This document shows, in pieces, positions 1 to 7,444 of a stretch of DNA of 14,105 bases. Made by a program: the position numbers and the translations under genes. Below the pieces are notes generated by a model. It did not search any database. It was not told the DNA's origin and saw only the letters and a list, made by a program, of their open reading frames with translations. Location: positions 1-14,105 of the forward strand of contig PBPH01000097.1 in assembly GCA_002725475.1 (NCBI GenBank). Direction: 5' to 3'. This stretch comes from Methanobacteriota archaeon. Lineage in GTDB: Archaea > Thermoplasmatota > Poseidoniia > Poseidoniales > Thalassarchaeaceae. Numbering within the stretch: position 1 is the stretch's first letter; each line of letters opens with the position of its first letter.

Positions 1-710
1 AGAAGGGTGTTGTTGGTAGATTAGTAAATCAGGAGGATATGCCATTCACAGTTGATGGAGTCGTACCTGATTTAATTATCAACCCTCATGCTATTCCAAG
101 CAGAATGACTGTTGCTCACATATTGGAAATGATTGGCGGTAAGACTGGAGCTATGGAAGGCAGATTCATTGATGCGTCGGCTTTCTCTGGTGAGAAAGAA
201 TCTGCTCTCCGTGAAGGTTTGTTAAGGAACGGTTTCCAGCACACTGGGAGAGAGAAAATGATCAATGGTGAAACTGGTGACGAATATCCCTCAAACATAT
301 TTGTTGGGTGCATTTATTATCAAAAGTTGCATCATATGGTATCTAGTAAGATTCACGCAAGAAGTAGAGGTAGGGTACAAATCCTAACTAGGCAACCAAC
401 TGAAGGTAGGGCGCGTCAAGGTGGTCTCAGATTCGGTGAGATGGAAAGGGATTGTCTAATTGCACACGGTGCATCAATGGTAATCAAAGATAGATTACTA
501 GATGAGTCGGATGGTGTAACTCTAGCAGTTTGTGCCGAAAGTGGCCACATTGCATATTGGGACAACAGAAGAAGGTGCTACATTAGTCCAGTTCATGGAG
601 AAAGTGCCGAAGTTCATCTAGTGGAGACATCATATGCTTTCAAACTGCTTCTAGATGAAATGAAATCACTTGGAGTCGCTATGCGGCTTCAGTTGGAGGA
701 CAGGAAGTGA
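1..710 (+). CDS. rpoB: DNA-directed RNA polymerase subunit B, C-terminal part (5' truncated by window)
   Basis: This is the C-terminal 235 residues of the second-largest RNAP subunit, which forms one side of the active-site cleft. The reading frame enters at base 3, so the ATG at 39 is internal and not a start. Visible family blocks are the segment around DMPFTVDGVVPDLIINPHAI, the IPSRMT motif, the KIHARSRGRVQILTRQPTEG block that lines the catalytic centre, and GGLRFGEMERDCLIAHGAS. The C-terminal clamp segment ends with ETSYAFKLLLDEMKSLG. The zinc ribbon expected before that segment is degenerate: CxxC has become CAES (531-542), and the second pair, normally CPxC, reads SPVH (585-596). An extra Cys is encoded at 576-578. 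The gene is followed after 4 bases by rpoA1. Subunit identity is certain; the meaning of the altered ribbon is open. Confidence 0.98.
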   Translation, partial: KGVVGRLVNQEDMPFTVDGVVPDLIINPHAIPSRMTVAHILEMIGGKTGAMEGRFIDASAFSGEKESALREGLLRNGFQHTGREKMINGETGDEYPSNIFVGCIYYQKLHHMVSSKIHARSRGRVQILTRQPTEGRARQGGLRFGEMERDCLIAHGASMVIKDRLLDESDGVTLAVCAESGHIAYWDNRRRCYISPVHGESAEVHLVETSYAFKLLLDEMKSLGVAMRLQLEDRK

Positions 711-712
711 TC
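702..712 (+). promoter_or_regulatory. Strong Shine-Dalgarno site for rpoA1
   Basis: The bases AGGAAGTGATC match the complement of the archaeal 16S rRNA 3' end (AGGAGGTGATC) with one mismatch, and they span the rpoB stop codon. The ATG at 715 follows after 2 bases, or about 4 bases after the GGAAGTGA core. This site decides the rpoA1 start: the in-frame ATG at 670 lies inside rpoB and would add 15 residues unlike the family. Confidence 0.75.
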
Positions 713-714
713 AC

Positions 715-3700
715 ATGGCCAAGAAATTAGATGCATCAAAAATTCCTAAGCGCATTTCTTCAATCAAGTTTGGGCTTATGGCTCCCAATGAAATTCGTCG
801 TCTTAGTGCAGTAGAGGTTAAAACCGCAGACACATACAAGGATGATGGCCATGCTTACCATCAAGGTTTGATGGACCCTCAGATGGGAGTTATTGAACCA
901 GGTATTCGTTGCGAAACTTGTGGGAATAAGCACGACGAGTGCCCGAGTCACTTTGGCCATATTCAGCTAGAATTGCCAGTGATTCATTGCGGATTTACTC
1001 CATTAATCAAGACCGCCCTCAAGACTACTTGTAACAAATGTTATCGAGTGTTGTTACACGAAGCAGAAGGCACCCATCCAGATAATAGTGAATTATCTGA
1101 ACAGGATTATTACCGAGACCGTGTTTTGGATATTATTCAGAAACATGGTCCAGGTTCTCCAGAATTAAAGAAAATAATCAAGGATATTGAAAAAACCTGT
1201 TCTGCTAAAAAGGCAAAAGTTTGCATGCATTGTGGGAGCGAACAGGGTAAGATAATTCTTGAGAAACCAACTACGTTCAAAGAGAAGAAAGAGGACCCAA
1301 AGACCGAGCACAAACTCAATGCCCGAGATATTCGAGAATGGCTAGAAGGAATTCCTGGCGACGATTTAATTTTCATTGGAATGGACAAGACATCTAACCG
1401 CCCGGAATGGGTAGTTATGCGAGTGTTACCTGTTCCACCAATTACAGTTCGTCCTTCAATTACTTTGGAAAGTGGAGATCGTTCTGAAGATGACTTGACT
1501 CACAAACTAGTTGATGTATTGAGAATCAATCAAAGATTAAGGGAGAATCGTGATCAAGGTGCTCCTCAGTTGATTGTAGAAGATTTGTGGGAACTTCTCC
1601 AGTACCACATTACCACTTATTTCGATAACCAAACTAGCGGTATTCCTCCAGCAAGACATCGAAGTGGGAGGCCTCTAAAGACACTCACTCAGAGATTAAA
1701 GGGTAAGGAAGGACGATTCCGAAGTAACCTTTCAGGAAAGAGAGTAAACTTTTGTGCGCGTTCCGTGATATCACCAGATCCTTTCCTGGGCATCAATGCT
1801 GTCGGCGTTCCTGAAATGTCTGCCAAGGACCTAACAGTACCTATTAGAGTCACAAAGAGAAATCGAGAACAACTGCGTGAAATGATTTTACGCGGTCCAG
1901 ATGAACACCCTGGTGTCAATTATATTGTCCGTGGTGATACACACCGTGTTCGAATTACTGACCGAACCAAGTATATTTGGTCAGGTTTCAGGTGTTTGAA
2001 TCCAGATTGCGATGGTGGCGATCCTGAGAGGGATGAACCATACAACGGAATGGCTGCAGATCTAAATGAGGTTCTGAGAGCACCTAATTTCCTCCCTGGT
2101 TTGATGATTAAAAAAGAGAATCGTCGCACTGTCGAGGGTTTGCAGGAAAATTGGGTTGTAGACTTGGAAGCAACAATTAGCAACCTTCGCGGTGAAGACG
2201 AAAACGGTAGAAAACTACCCGACGATGACCCACGCACCATCATTCACAATAGATGGGTTTGGGAACAGGAAAAGCCAGATGAGGATTATCCAGAACATTT
2301 GGATGTAATTTGCCCGCACTGTGGTTCTCCATGGGATGAAGAGGGTGAAGAGAGAACGGGTATTGAAGACCGTCTTGCAACAATTGATTTAGATGGCAAT
2401 CCAAAACCAGGAATGGTTGTAGAGCGTCACTTAATTGATGGTGATGTAGTTATTTTCAATCGCCAGCCATCATTGCATAGAATGTCAATGATGGTTCATG
2501 AAGTCAGAGTCATGCCAGGTAAGACTTTCCGATTTAATCTATCAGTTTGTACTCCTTACAATGCAGATTTCGATGGTGATGAGATGAATTTGCATATCAT
2601 TCAGTCAGAAGAAGCTCGTGCAGAGGCTAAAATATTGATGAGGGTTCAAGAAAATATTTTGTCACCCAGATATGGAGGGGCAGTAATCGGTGGTATTCAC
2701 GATCACATTTCTGGAGCCTTCCTTTTGACAAATGGGGATAAAATTATTCCAAAGGTACAAGCTCTAGAGGTATTGAGTAAAATTAGCTGGGAAGGAGATT
2801 TACCTAACGAGATTAAATGTGACGATGGATCACCTGGATACAGAGGTCGAGAATTGCTAAATCTAATCATTCCACCAGGAATTAATCTAAGTTATAAGAG
2901 TCGAAGCAATGACCAAGTTGAAATCATTGATGGTAATATAATCTCAGGAACAATTGATAAAACTGGTATTGGGGCAGAGGATGGAAAACTCTTGGATGCT
3001 GTTTTGCAAGCGCATGGAAGCGATCGTGGAGCAAAATTCCTCAACGACATGACCCAATTAACAATTGGAATCTGCACCGCTCTTGGATTTACCACAGGTA
3101 TTGATGATGAGGATTTACCGCCAGCGGCGCGCTCAGAAATTTCAGTCATCAACGAAACAGCGTGCTCTGATGTCGATGATAAATTGGAAATGTTTGGTAA
3201 AACAGGAAAAGGCTACGAGGCAAGGCCTGGAAGGACACCACTCGAAACTTTAGAAGAGGACATCATGCAGATTCTTGATAAGTCAAGATCACGAACAGGT
3301 GAGATTGCGAAAGATCACTTGGCTAGCGACAATGCTGCTGTAATGATGGCAGTATCCGGCGCTAGAGGTTCAATGGATAACCTTTCAATGATGGCGGGTT
3401 CAATTGGGCAAACTCGAGTTAGAGGTCAGCGTTTGGAACGCGGATACAAAGACAGAGTTCTTTCACACTTTGAAAGAAACGCTAAGGGTGCAATGCAGAA
3501 AGGTTTCGTAGCATCATCTTTCAAGAGAGGTTTGGAACCTACTGAATTCTTCATGCTTTCAGTATCTGGTCGTGAATCTCTAGTTGATACTGCAGTCCGT
3601 ACTAGTAAGTCCGGATATATGCAACGTCGTCTGATTAACGCTATGGATGATTTGAAAGTTCATAATGATGTAAAACACTCTGTCAGAAACACTGCAGATC

Positions 3701-3813
3701 GAATCATTCAATTCAGTTATGGTGAAGATGGTACCGACCCAACTCGCAGTATTAGAGGAGATTCAGTTAATATCCGTTCAGTTTTGGACAATGCCCTAGG
3801 GGGTGGGAACTAA
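715..3813 (+). CDS. rpoA1: DNA-directed RNA polymerase subunit A' (N-terminal two thirds of the largest subunit)
   Basis: This is the catalytic largest-subunit fragment of archaeal RNAP, 1032 residues against roughly 870-900 in most archaea. N-terminal zinc sites are C66/C69/C76/H79 and C106/C109/C170/C173. The clamp and switch blocks (GRFRSNLSGKRVNFCARSVI) follow. VERHLIDGDVVIFNRQPSLHRMSMM precedes NADFDGD (residues 616-622), whose three Asp bind catalytic magnesium. Near the C terminus is the bridge-helix region, where the usual FFFHAMGGRE reads FFMLSVSGRE (945-954), followed by the conserved DTAVRTSKSGYMQRRLINA. The extra length is mostly an insert at about residues 423-565 (bases 1981-2409), between the segment ending TDRTKYIW and PGMVVERHL. 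It carries C427/C432 and C533/C536 and looks like an added zinc-binding element. The stop overlaps the rpoA2 start (TAATG). No intein splicing motifs were seen. Confidence 0.98.
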   Translation: MAKKLDASKIPKRISSIKFGLMAPNEIRRLSAVEVKTADTYKDDGHAYHQGLMDPQMGVIEPGIRCETCGNKHDECPSHFGHIQLELPVIHCGFTPLIKTALKTTCNKCYRVLLHEAEGTHPDNSELSEQDYYRDRVLDIIQKHGPGSPELKKIIKDIEKTCSAKKAKVCMHCGSEQGKIILEKPTTFKEKKEDPKTEHKLNARDIREWLEGIPGDDLIFIGMDKTSNRPEWVVMRVLPVPPITVRPSITLESGDRSEDDLTHKLVDVLRINQRLRENRDQGAPQLIVEDLWELLQYHITTYFDNQTSGIPPARHRSGRPLKTLTQRLKGKEGRFRSNLSGKRVNFCARSVISPDPFLGINAVGVPEMSAKDLTVPIRVTKRNREQLREMILRGPDEHPGVNYIVRGDTHRVRITDRTKYIWSGFRCLNPDCDGGDPERDEPYNGMAADLNEVLRAPNFLPGLMIKKENRRTVEGLQENWVVDLEATISNLRGEDENGRKLPDDDPRTIIHNRWVWEQEKPDEDYPEHLDVICPHCGSPWDEEGEERTGIEDRLATIDLDGNPKPGMVVERHLIDGDVVIFNRQPSLHRMSMMVHEVRVMPGKTFRFNLSVCTPYNADFDGDEMNLHIIQSEEARAEAKILMRVQENILSPRYGGAVIGGIHDHISGAFLLTNGDKIIPKVQALEVLSKISWEGDLPNEIKCDDGSPGYRGRELLNLIIPPGINLSYKSRSNDQVEIIDGNIISGTIDKTGIGAEDGKLLDAVLQAHGSDRGAKFLNDMTQLTIGICTALGFTTGIDDEDLPPAARSEISVINETACSDVDDKLEMFGKTGKGYEARPGRTPLETLEEDIMQILDKSRSRTGEIAKDHLASDNAAVMMAVSGARGSMDNLSMMAGSIGQTRVRGQRLERGYKDRVLSHFERNAKGAMQKGFVASSFKRGLEPTEFFMLSVSGRESLVDTAVRTSKSGYMQRRLINAMDDLKVHNDVKHSVRNTADRIIQFSYGEDGTDPTRSIRGDSVNIRSVLDNALGGGN

Positions 3814-5348
3814 TGGTAGTTAAATCAGCAACCAAGAAGAAATTAATGGACATGGGGATCCCTGAGGATTATGCTCACAATTTGGCTGATGGTAGAAAGT
3901 GGGATGATGTCAAGATTCTCTCTCAAGGTGAAATTGCTAAGATTTGCGGTTTATCATCCGAAGAAGCAGACAGATTGTCTCAAGTGATTCAGAAATTTGG
4001 TAAGCGCCTGCGTTCATCAGGTTCTTCTTCAACTAGCACAACAGTAGTTCGTCGTCGTGCAGCTAAGCGCAGAGTAAAGGTTCAGCAAGAATTGGAAGCC
4101 TTTGATTATGATGCCAAGTCATCTCAACTTCACGAAGGAATGAGTTCAGGACCTATTTTTGAAACTTTGAAGGAAACTGCTGCTAAGGAAGGGGCCCAAA
4201 TTTCTGTTCGAGTCCTAAGTGATTTGGCTGTTTCAATAGAATCGCGTGGAATGAAAAAATTGACTGCCAAGCAATCATCTGCAGTAATTAAAGAGGTAAT
4301 TGATTCTATGAAAAGAACGGGTGTAGATCCTTTTGAAGCGGTCGGTATTGTTACTGCACAGTCCATTGGTGAACCAGGAACACAGATGACCATGAGAACT
4401 TTCCACTATGCTGGTGTAGCAACTGTGAACGTAACTCAAGGTTTGCCAAGAATCATAGAGATTGTCGATTCTAGAAAAGTTCCTACCACGCCTACAATGA
4501 GAATTCATCTCGATGAAGGTATTAGGGAAGATGAAAAGAAGGTCAAGAAATTGGCAGCCGCACTAGAAATTACTGATGCCAAGGATATCGCTGTGATTGA
4601 GACTGATGTGACACAACGTCGAATTACATTGAAGTTGATTCCAGCAAATATGAAGCAAAAGGATATCACACCTATCGAGGTTAAGGAAATTTTGAGTCGG
4701 CGTCTGCGACTTTTCATTGATGCTGATAAGGAAGTTAGGCCCAAGGTTTTGACAATTGTCCCAGGCCGTAAAAAGGAATCAGAGGAAGTCACTCCCAACT
4801 ATACGGAACTACTGGCACTTGAGGAGAAAATCAAGGCACTAAGATTGAAGGGAGTTAAGGATATTGAAAGAGCTAACATTCAGAAGCACCAAGTTACAGG
4901 TGAATATTATATTGCAACAATTGGTAGTAATTTATCAGCAGTTAGTGATTTTGAGGGAATTGATCGTGCCCGCACATATACAAATAACATAGCTGAGATT
5001 CATGATTATTTAGGTATTGAAGCTGCTCGTCAAGCAATAATTAACGAATTGGTTTTGACATTGAATGATGCAAAACTCGACGTTGACGTTCGACACCTAA
5101 TTACTGTAGCAGATGTAATGACGAGTGAAGGTGAAGTTCGTGCAATAGGCAGGCACGGTGTTTCAGGGAATAAGCATAGTATCCTTGCTCGTGCGGCTTT
5201 CGAAGTAACAGTGAATCACCTTCTTCGCGCTGGAATCATCGGCGAACAAGATGAATTAGCAGGTGTTGCAGAGAATATTATTGTAGGACAACCTGTTGCA
5301 CTAGGTACTGGAAGTGTTGAACTATATTATATTCCAGAGGATGCCTGA
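3813..5348 (+). CDS. rpoA2: DNA-directed RNA polymerase subunit A'' (C-terminal third of the largest subunit)
   Basis: This subunit completes the largest RNAP polypeptide and carries the trigger loop. Family blocks are AVGIVTAQSIGEPGTQMTMR, TFHYAGVATVNVTQGLPRI (trigger loop region, from about residue 180), and the C-terminal HLITVADVMTSEGEVRAIGR with HGVSGNKHSILARAAFEVTV. It has 511 residues where about 390-400 is usual. The surplus is largely N-terminal. Residues 11-62 (LMDMGIPEDY..., then IAKICGLSSEEADRLSQVI) have the spacing of a helix-hairpin-helix unit, and residues 63-105 are a Ser/Thr-rich then basic linker (VVRRRAAKRRVK). The family core begins near residue 106. Its ATG shares one base with the rpoA1 stop, so translational coupling is likely. 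The HhH assignment is by eye only. Confidence 0.97.
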   Translation: MVVKSATKKKLMDMGIPEDYAHNLADGRKWDDVKILSQGEIAKICGLSSEEADRLSQVIQKFGKRLRSSGSSSTSTTVVRRRAAKRRVKVQQELEAFDYDAKSSQLHEGMSSGPIFETLKETAAKEGAQISVRVLSDLAVSIESRGMKKLTAKQSSAVIKEVIDSMKRTGVDPFEAVGIVTAQSIGEPGTQMTMRTFHYAGVATVNVTQGLPRIIEIVDSRKVPTTPTMRIHLDEGIREDEKKVKKLAAALEITDAKDIAVIETDVTQRRITLKLIPANMKQKDITPIEVKEILSRRLRLFIDADKEVRPKVLTIVPGRKKESEEVTPNYTELLALEEKIKALRLKGVKDIERANIQKHQVTGEYYIATIGSNLSAVSDFEGIDRARTYTNNIAEIHDYLGIEAARQAIINELVLTLNDAKLDVDVRHLITVADVMTSEGEVRAIGRHGVSGNKHSILARAAFEVTVNHLLRAGIIGEQDELAGVAENIIVGQPVALGTGSVELYYIPEDA

Positions 5349-5383
5349 TTTGAGTTACCCCATGAGATGCAAATGTTGAGTAT

Positions 5384-5388
5384 GGAGG
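5384..5388 (+). promoter_or_regulatory. Shine-Dalgarno site (GGAGG) for rpl30e
   Basis: GGAGG sits 7 bases upstream of the ATG at 5396, an ideal spacing. It lies in the 47-base gap after rpoA2 and supports continued polycistronic expression with internal re-initiation. Confidence 0.7.
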
Positions 5389-5395
5389 AATAGAA

Positions 5396-5695
5396 ATGGA
5401 TGTTGTAAGGCAATTGAAAGTAGCATTAAAGAGTGGAAAATTGTTGTTTGGTCAAAATCAAACTGCAGCTGCATGTTCTCATGGCGAGGCAAAATTAGTT
5501 ATTATGGCTGCAAATTGCCCCAGAAGTTTTGTTGATGATTTACACGCCAGTCACCCAGACGTCCCGATGCATCAACTAACTATGGTTAACAGAGAACTCG
5601 GTGCTGCATGTGCTAAGCCATTTCATGTTAGTTCAATTTGTGTTTTAGATGCTGGTAATAGCGATTTATTATCTCTTAAGAACAATATAGAATGA
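5396..5695 (+). CDS. rpl30e: Large-subunit ribosomal protein L30e
   Basis: This 99-residue protein has the length and pattern of archaeal/eukaryotic L30e, an RNA-binding protein of the large ribosomal subunit with the L7Ae/L30e fold. Diagnostic stretches are the start MDVVRQLKVALKSGKLLFG, the Q(N)QT motif, AKLVIMAANCP, and the C-terminal LGAACAKPFHVSSICVLDAG followed by NSDLL. It lies directly after rpoA2, its conserved archaeal position (rpoH-rpoB-rpoA1-rpoA2-rpl30e-nusA-rps12-rps7). Here the operon appears to stop after this gene, because nusA and the S12/S7 genes are not next. Two hairpins follow the stop codon. Confidence 0.93.
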   Translation: MDVVRQLKVALKSGKLLFGQNQTAAACSHGEAKLVIMAANCPRSFVDDLHASHPDVPMHQLTMVNRELGAACAKPFHVSSICVLDAGNSDLLSLKNNIE

Positions 5696-5699
5696 AATT

Positions 5700-5717
5700 G
5701 GCATAAATTATTTTGCC
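5700..5717 (+). terminator. Possible transcription terminator of the rpo-rpl30e operon
   Basis: Five bases after the rpl30e stop, GGCA...TGCC forms a small hairpin (4 bp, then one T-T mismatch and 2 more A-T pairs). It contains and is followed by T-rich sequence (TTATTTTGCCTAATTTT). Archaeal termination relies mainly on T tracts, so the T-rich run at 5709-5724 may matter more than the weak stem. This is a tentative call from sequence only. Confidence 0.35.
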
Positions 5718-5723
5718 TAATTT

Positions 5724-5751
5724 TCGCCTCCAAAGCAATTTGTTGAGGCGA
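5724..5751. other. Inverted repeat (7-bp stem) between rpl30e and the next gene
   Basis: TCGCCTC (5724-5730) is followed by its exact reverse complement GAGGCGA (5745-5751), with a 14-base loop that can add A-T pairs around a bulged C. It could be part of the operon terminator, a processing hairpin in the leader of the gene starting at 5785, or a regulator site. Nothing in the sequence decides between these. It lies 33 bases before the next ATG. Confidence 0.4.
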
Positions 5752-5784
5752 GCATTGATGTGTTGATGGAGTAGCCGGCGGTCA

Positions 5785-6753
5785 ATGTCATTTTCAATTT
5801 CCACTGTTCTTGACGAACTTGGGATTGTGATAAAGCCTGCAGGGATAGTATGTATGACACCAGGAATAAACTGTATAGGCATTATTGACTCAATTAGCGA
5901 ATTCGAACTCAATTGTCCTGTTCCACTCGGATCTTATGTTTGGCACGCAGAACCAGGATGGGCTCCAATTGATCGAATGGAGTTGGAAAGGTGGCTGGTA
6001 GATTCTCCTGCTGGTACTCATTGGCTAATCTCCCAGAGAAGATTGGTTGAATTGGAAAGAATTCCTACTAGGGAGGGGTTAGAATTGGTTTTATGGGGTG
6101 CCAATGATATTGCACAATGGTTGGGCCATGGGGTCCTAACTGGTAGATTAAAACTATCAATACATGAGAATGATTTACAATCTATGGGCACAATTACTCA
6201 AAGGGCTCAAAAATCTACACCTCCGCCAATTAATGTAGTCACCTTGAAACCTAAAGTAGTCCTTACAGAGATGCTTTCTCAACGAGGTTATGAAAGGTTA
6301 CAAGTCCGTCCAATACTTATTGAAGGAAGGGAGTGGGATATAGATGGCTACTTAATTGGGCCTGAGGACACCAGGGAGAGAAATCGTTGGACACTAATTG
6401 AGGACCCATTCACAGGCCAATTAACTAGGAAAGGGGATGTAGAGGAATTGCAATATTCTCCACACCTAGAAACAATCACTCCCAAATCATGGAAAAGCAT
6501 CGAAATGATAAGATCCGAACTTCCGTCAGTATGCGAGGAAAGGAGACATTGGCAAATCAGCCAGCCATCATCTGATGGGGAAATTCAGGGTAGTATTCTG
6601 CATTGGTGGAGAATAGATGAAAGTACTGCTGAATTAACCAATTCACCTATACTAATTCCAGGCTGGGAAGTAGAATTTCCTGATACAGGTTGGATGTTTG
6701 TCCACGGTTTAAGTGGTGAAATTCTAAATTCACCTAGGAAGATAAATCGTTGA
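5785..6753 (+). CDS. Unrecognised protein, possible degenerate restriction-endonuclease-like fold
   Basis: This 322-residue soluble protein matches no family I can name with confidence. It has no signal peptide or membrane segment and is unusually rich in Trp (for example WHAEPGW, WLVDSPAGTHWL, HWWR). Residues 79-120 (HWLISQRRLVEL, then GLELVLWGANDIAQWLGHGV) resemble the late strand-helix pattern of Mrr-type nuclease domains, where a strand precedes 'gv.LwdgdeLa.lig'. I see no convincing D...(D/E)xK catalytic set, so any such domain would be inactive or diverged. The C-terminal half (from about residue 157) looks beta-rich, with RPILIEGREWDIDGYLIGP and WTLIEDPFTGQL. It sits where nusA is expected after rpl30e but shows no KH or S1 features. 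The ATG at 5785 has only a weak upstream GGCGGT. It converges on the KaiC-like gene with a 7-base gap. Confidence 0.75.
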   Translation: MSFSISTVLDELGIVIKPAGIVCMTPGINCIGIIDSISEFELNCPVPLGSYVWHAEPGWAPIDRMELERWLVDSPAGTHWLISQRRLVELERIPTREGLELVLWGANDIAQWLGHGVLTGRLKLSIHENDLQSMGTITQRAQKSTPPPINVVTLKPKVVLTEMLSQRGYERLQVRPILIEGREWDIDGYLIGPEDTRERNRWTLIEDPFTGQLTRKGDVEELQYSPHLETITPKSWKSIEMIRSELPSVCEERRHWQISQPSSDGEIQGSILHWWRIDESTAELTNSPILIPGWEVEFPDTGWMFVHGLSGEILNSPRKINR

Positions 6754-6760
6754 AATGGGA

Positions 6761-7444
6761 TTAATCGAAAAGTGGCCCCAAAACAGTCACTCCACCCGGG
6801 CTGATATCTATGGCTTGTTTTTCCATGCTGTGCCTAATATGGCGCATTTTTTCAATTTGCATGGTTCTGACAATCTTGCCATTTCTCCTATCAAGCCCTA
6901 GGTTGATTATTCCATCTGCGATGAATCCTTCATTGCCCTGCAATTCGGCGTGTTCCCCTGTTTGCCTTTCAGTAATGATGATTGTATAGAGTCCCTGTGT
7001 CCTTAGGAAGTCGAAAAATCCAAACATTTTCTTCCTCATTTCTTCATCAACGCTTGTCAAACTGTATATTGCTCCAAGGCTATCAAGAATAAAAACCGAA
7101 AATTGCTCTCCTCTTTCTTGTTTGAAATGTTGAATCATTCTCCTAGTAAATTTTAGGTAATCCATTGCCTCATTCTCTTTTCTTAATTCTGTTAGATCAG
7201 TAATTTGTAGATTTGGGGGTAATTCTAATCCCATCGAATTACAAGTTTTTAGCAAACTGTCAACAGTTTCCTCTACTGTGCAGTATAGTCCAAAACCTCC
7301 CGTCCTGCGGAGGTGATTGGAAATAATTGATAGAGAAAAACTTGTCTTCATAGAACCTGGGGGTCCTGTAATTAAGCTGAGATACGGTGGGCTTACGTCG
7401 TGACTAATCACTCTCTCCATTCCTGATATGCCGCCGATAAACAT
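6761..7444 (-). CDS. KaiC/RecA-superfamily ATPase, single domain
   Basis: With the ATG at 7444 this is a 227-residue protein made of one RecA-like ATPase domain of the KaiC type (COG0467-like). The Walker A is GPPGSMKTS (residues 27-35), with Met where most P-loops have Gly. The pair E58-E59 in YCTVEETVDSLL matches the KaiC catalytic Glu position. Walker B is FSVFILDS (D121). The C-terminal strand region IVRTMQIEKMRHIRHS matches the KaiC 'R.l.I.KmRgt.Hs' motif. The frame stays open to an ATG at 7678, but those 78 extra residues look like translated intergenic DNA and would overlap the divergent gene. A GGTGA lies just upstream of 7444, and an AT-rich box (ATTAATA) about 25 bases upstream. Such single-domain proteins are usually signalling or regulatory; the partner here is unknown. 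Confidence 0.88.
   Translation of the reverse strand: MFIGGISGMERVISHDVSPPYLSLITGPPGSMKTSFSLSIISNHLRRTGGFGLYCTVEETVDSLLKTCNSMGLELPPNLQITDLTELRKENEAMDYLKFTRRMIQHFKQERGEQFSVFILDSLGAIYSLTSVDEEMRKKMFGFFDFLRTQGLYTIIITERQTGEHAELQGNEGFIADGIINLGLDRRNGKIVRTMQIEKMRHIRHSMEKQAIDISPGGVTVLGPLFD

Noticed and set aside
670..714. Upstream ATG extending RpoA' by 15 residues
   Set aside because: It lies inside the rpoB coding end. The ATG at 715 has a near-perfect Shine-Dalgarno site at 702-712 and gives the family-like start MAKKLDASKIPKRI.
1981..2409. Intein in RpoA'
   Set aside because: The insert lacks an N-terminal Cys/Ser splice block, the TxxH block and a C-terminal HN followed by Cys/Ser/Thr. At about 143 residues it fits an added subdomain better.
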